From NCBI GenBank assembly GCA_003484785.1, contig DNAD01000205.1, forward strand, positions 1-5,447: DNA of 5,447 bases. The letters run 5' to 3'. Made by a program: the position numbers and the translations under genes. This stretch comes from Lachnospiraceae bacterium (lineage in GTDB: Bacteria > Bacillota > Clostridia > Lachnospirales > Lachnospiraceae). Below the pieces are notes generated by a model. The model was not told where the DNA came from and did not search any database. It was given only the letters and a program-made list of their open reading frames with translations. This document shows, one piece after another, positions 4,592 through 5,447 of this stretch (positions are counted from its first letter, which is position 1; the number at the start of each line of letters is the position of its first letter).

Positions 4592-5405
4592 AGTTCAGTC
4601 CGAGCACATTCTTTTCTACCGCATCCATAAAGGCTATTCTTTCAGCTGTCGGGATCTTGTCGGAGGAATCCTCTGAGAAAAGCGCCTTAAGCTCGGTTTC
4701 GTCCTTTTCACCCTCATTCGAAAGGCCAAGGACACCCTTCATCATCTTGTTTACCTCGCCGCTGTCGCCGGAGGCCTCTTCCTTAAGCTGCTCCTTGAGC
4801 TTAACCTGCTTTTCATAATCCTGTCTGGAAATCTCGCCCTTCTGATACATCTGCCTCAGCTGATCCTCGGTATAGCCGGCAAAGGAGGTGACCTTGGGCT
4901 TTTCTCCCTCTTCCTCTATGGCCTTTACGGTCTCCTCATTCTTCTCATCGTCTTCATCAGGCTTGTTTACCTCCGGCTTGTCCGCAGGCGCCACAGCAGA
5001 AGCGGTTATATTGGGAATAACCTTTTCATCCGCATTTCTGCCCTCTTCCTCCATGGCGACGGCACTTGCCGCACCCGGATCTGCCACGGACTTATCACCC
5101 GCAGCATTACCCGTTTCAGTATCATCCGTATCAGATTTATCCGCCCCGTCACTGCGTCCTATTATATCCATTCTGCCGAAAGCTTCCTCGGAAAGCTTTT
5201 CGGCGCTGCTTTCGCTTACCTGAACCGTATCCCCGTCCTTTGACTTCGATACTACGTTTTCAAGCTCCTTCTCCTGTTCCTTTTTCTCCGCAGCCTTTAC
5301 GTGCCCTTCAGTTCCTTCCACCGAAGGCTGTACCACGCTCCTGACCTGTGGCACAACAGGCGCTGAAGAAAGATCCGAAACCGGTCTTATCTGCATCCCT
5401 GCCAT
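4590..5405 (-). CDS. Acidic, probably disordered cytoplasmic protein of unknown function
   Basis: A 271-residue protein that I do not recognise. It has no signal peptide or membrane segment. Residues 36-75 are charged and probably helical, including ENVVSKSKDGDTVQVSESS (49-67), a motif I recall in other uncharacterised Lachnospiraceae proteins. Residues 85-175 are low complexity, rich in Asp, Glu, Ala and Pro, and likely disordered. Residues 177-209 (YTEDQLRQMYQKGEISRQDYEKQ) resemble a SHOCT-like short helical module. The end, 222-271, has two copies of V-L-G-L (225-228, 267-270) and a predicted helix ERIAFMDAVEKN. The ATG at 5405 is preceded by AAAGGGGG with 8-nt spacing. Its TAA stop abuts the hairpin element. 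No promoter is clear in the 42 nt upstream. It is transcribed convergently with the membrane-protein gene, so no operon partner is visible. Confidence 0.82.
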   Translation of the reverse strand: MAGMQIRPVSDLSSAPVVPQVRSVVQPSVEGTEGHVKAAEKKEQEKELENVVSKSKDGDTVQVSESSAEKLSEEAFGRMDIIGRSDGADKSDTDDTETGNAAGDKSVADPGAASAVAMEEEGRNADEKVIPNITASAVAPADKPEVNKPDEDDEKNEETVKAIEEEGEKPKVTSFAGYTEDQLRQMYQKGEISRQDYEKQVKLKEQLKEEASGDSGEVNKMMKGVLGLSNEGEKDETELKALFSEDSSDKIPTAERIAFMDAVEKNVLGLN

Positions 5406-5447
5406 AATCCGAACCCCCTTTACCTTAGGATCTGTTCATAAATTACT

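Noticed and set aside
4888..5223. A Ser/Ala-rich open frame on the plus strand
   Set aside because: It is antisense to the low-complexity acidic protein, has no ribosome site and reflects codon composition only.

Overview
The window looks like chromosomal DNA of a Gram-positive member of the Clostridia, most likely Lachnospiraceae. This rests on strong AGGAGG-type ribosome binding sites with 7-8 nt spacing, GTG starts, a bacterial Ig-like (BIG2) secreted protein, a small Xre regulator of clostridial type, and a hairpin element built on GGGACGGTTCC / GGAACCGTCCC of a kind I recall from that family. The placement is inferred from sequence style, not from a search. I see no rRNA, tRNA, CRISPR array, transposase or integrase.

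Layout from left to right. (1) Positions 102-618, minus strand: remains of a cation diffusion facilitator (CDF) metal transporter. A stub of transmembrane helix 2 is joined, out of frame, to an intact cytoplasmic C-terminal domain. (2) 625-1431, minus: a complete zinc-containing Sir2-type NAD-dependent protein deacylase, ending 6 nt before the CDF stub. (3) 1462-1490: a 12-bp hairpin terminator. (4) 1532-2452 and 2479-3219, minus: two secreted proteins in one operon. The downstream one has a Trp/Asp repeat, a Glu/Arg helix, a BIG2 domain and a C-terminal module; the upstream one has a helical region followed by a predicted beta-rich domain. (5) 3220-3740: a divergent intergenic region holding a leftward promoter, two inverted-repeat structures, and a rightward promoter flanked by three copies of one operator. 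(6) 3741-3935 and 4035-4448, plus: a 64-residue Xre repressor and a 137-residue four-helix membrane protein with a D-E-R-N loop motif. (7) 4451-4591: a nested inverted-repeat element between convergent genes, with a terminator at its right end. (8) 4590-5405, minus: an acidic, probably disordered protein of unknown function.

The parts that hang together functionally are the two secreted proteins (one promoter, one terminator) and the Xre/membrane-protein pair. The pair's promoter has a perfect -35 box overlapped by one operator, and two abutting operators begin near the predicted +1, which is the layout of a self-repressing regulator. The most unusual points are the doubly truncated CDF gene, the alternative foldings possible in the 4451-4591 element and its possible degenerate relative at 3457-3528, and the secreted protein with an E4R4-type helix. 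None amounts to a demonstrated new system; the Xre/membrane module and the hairpin element are the best candidates for follow-up.
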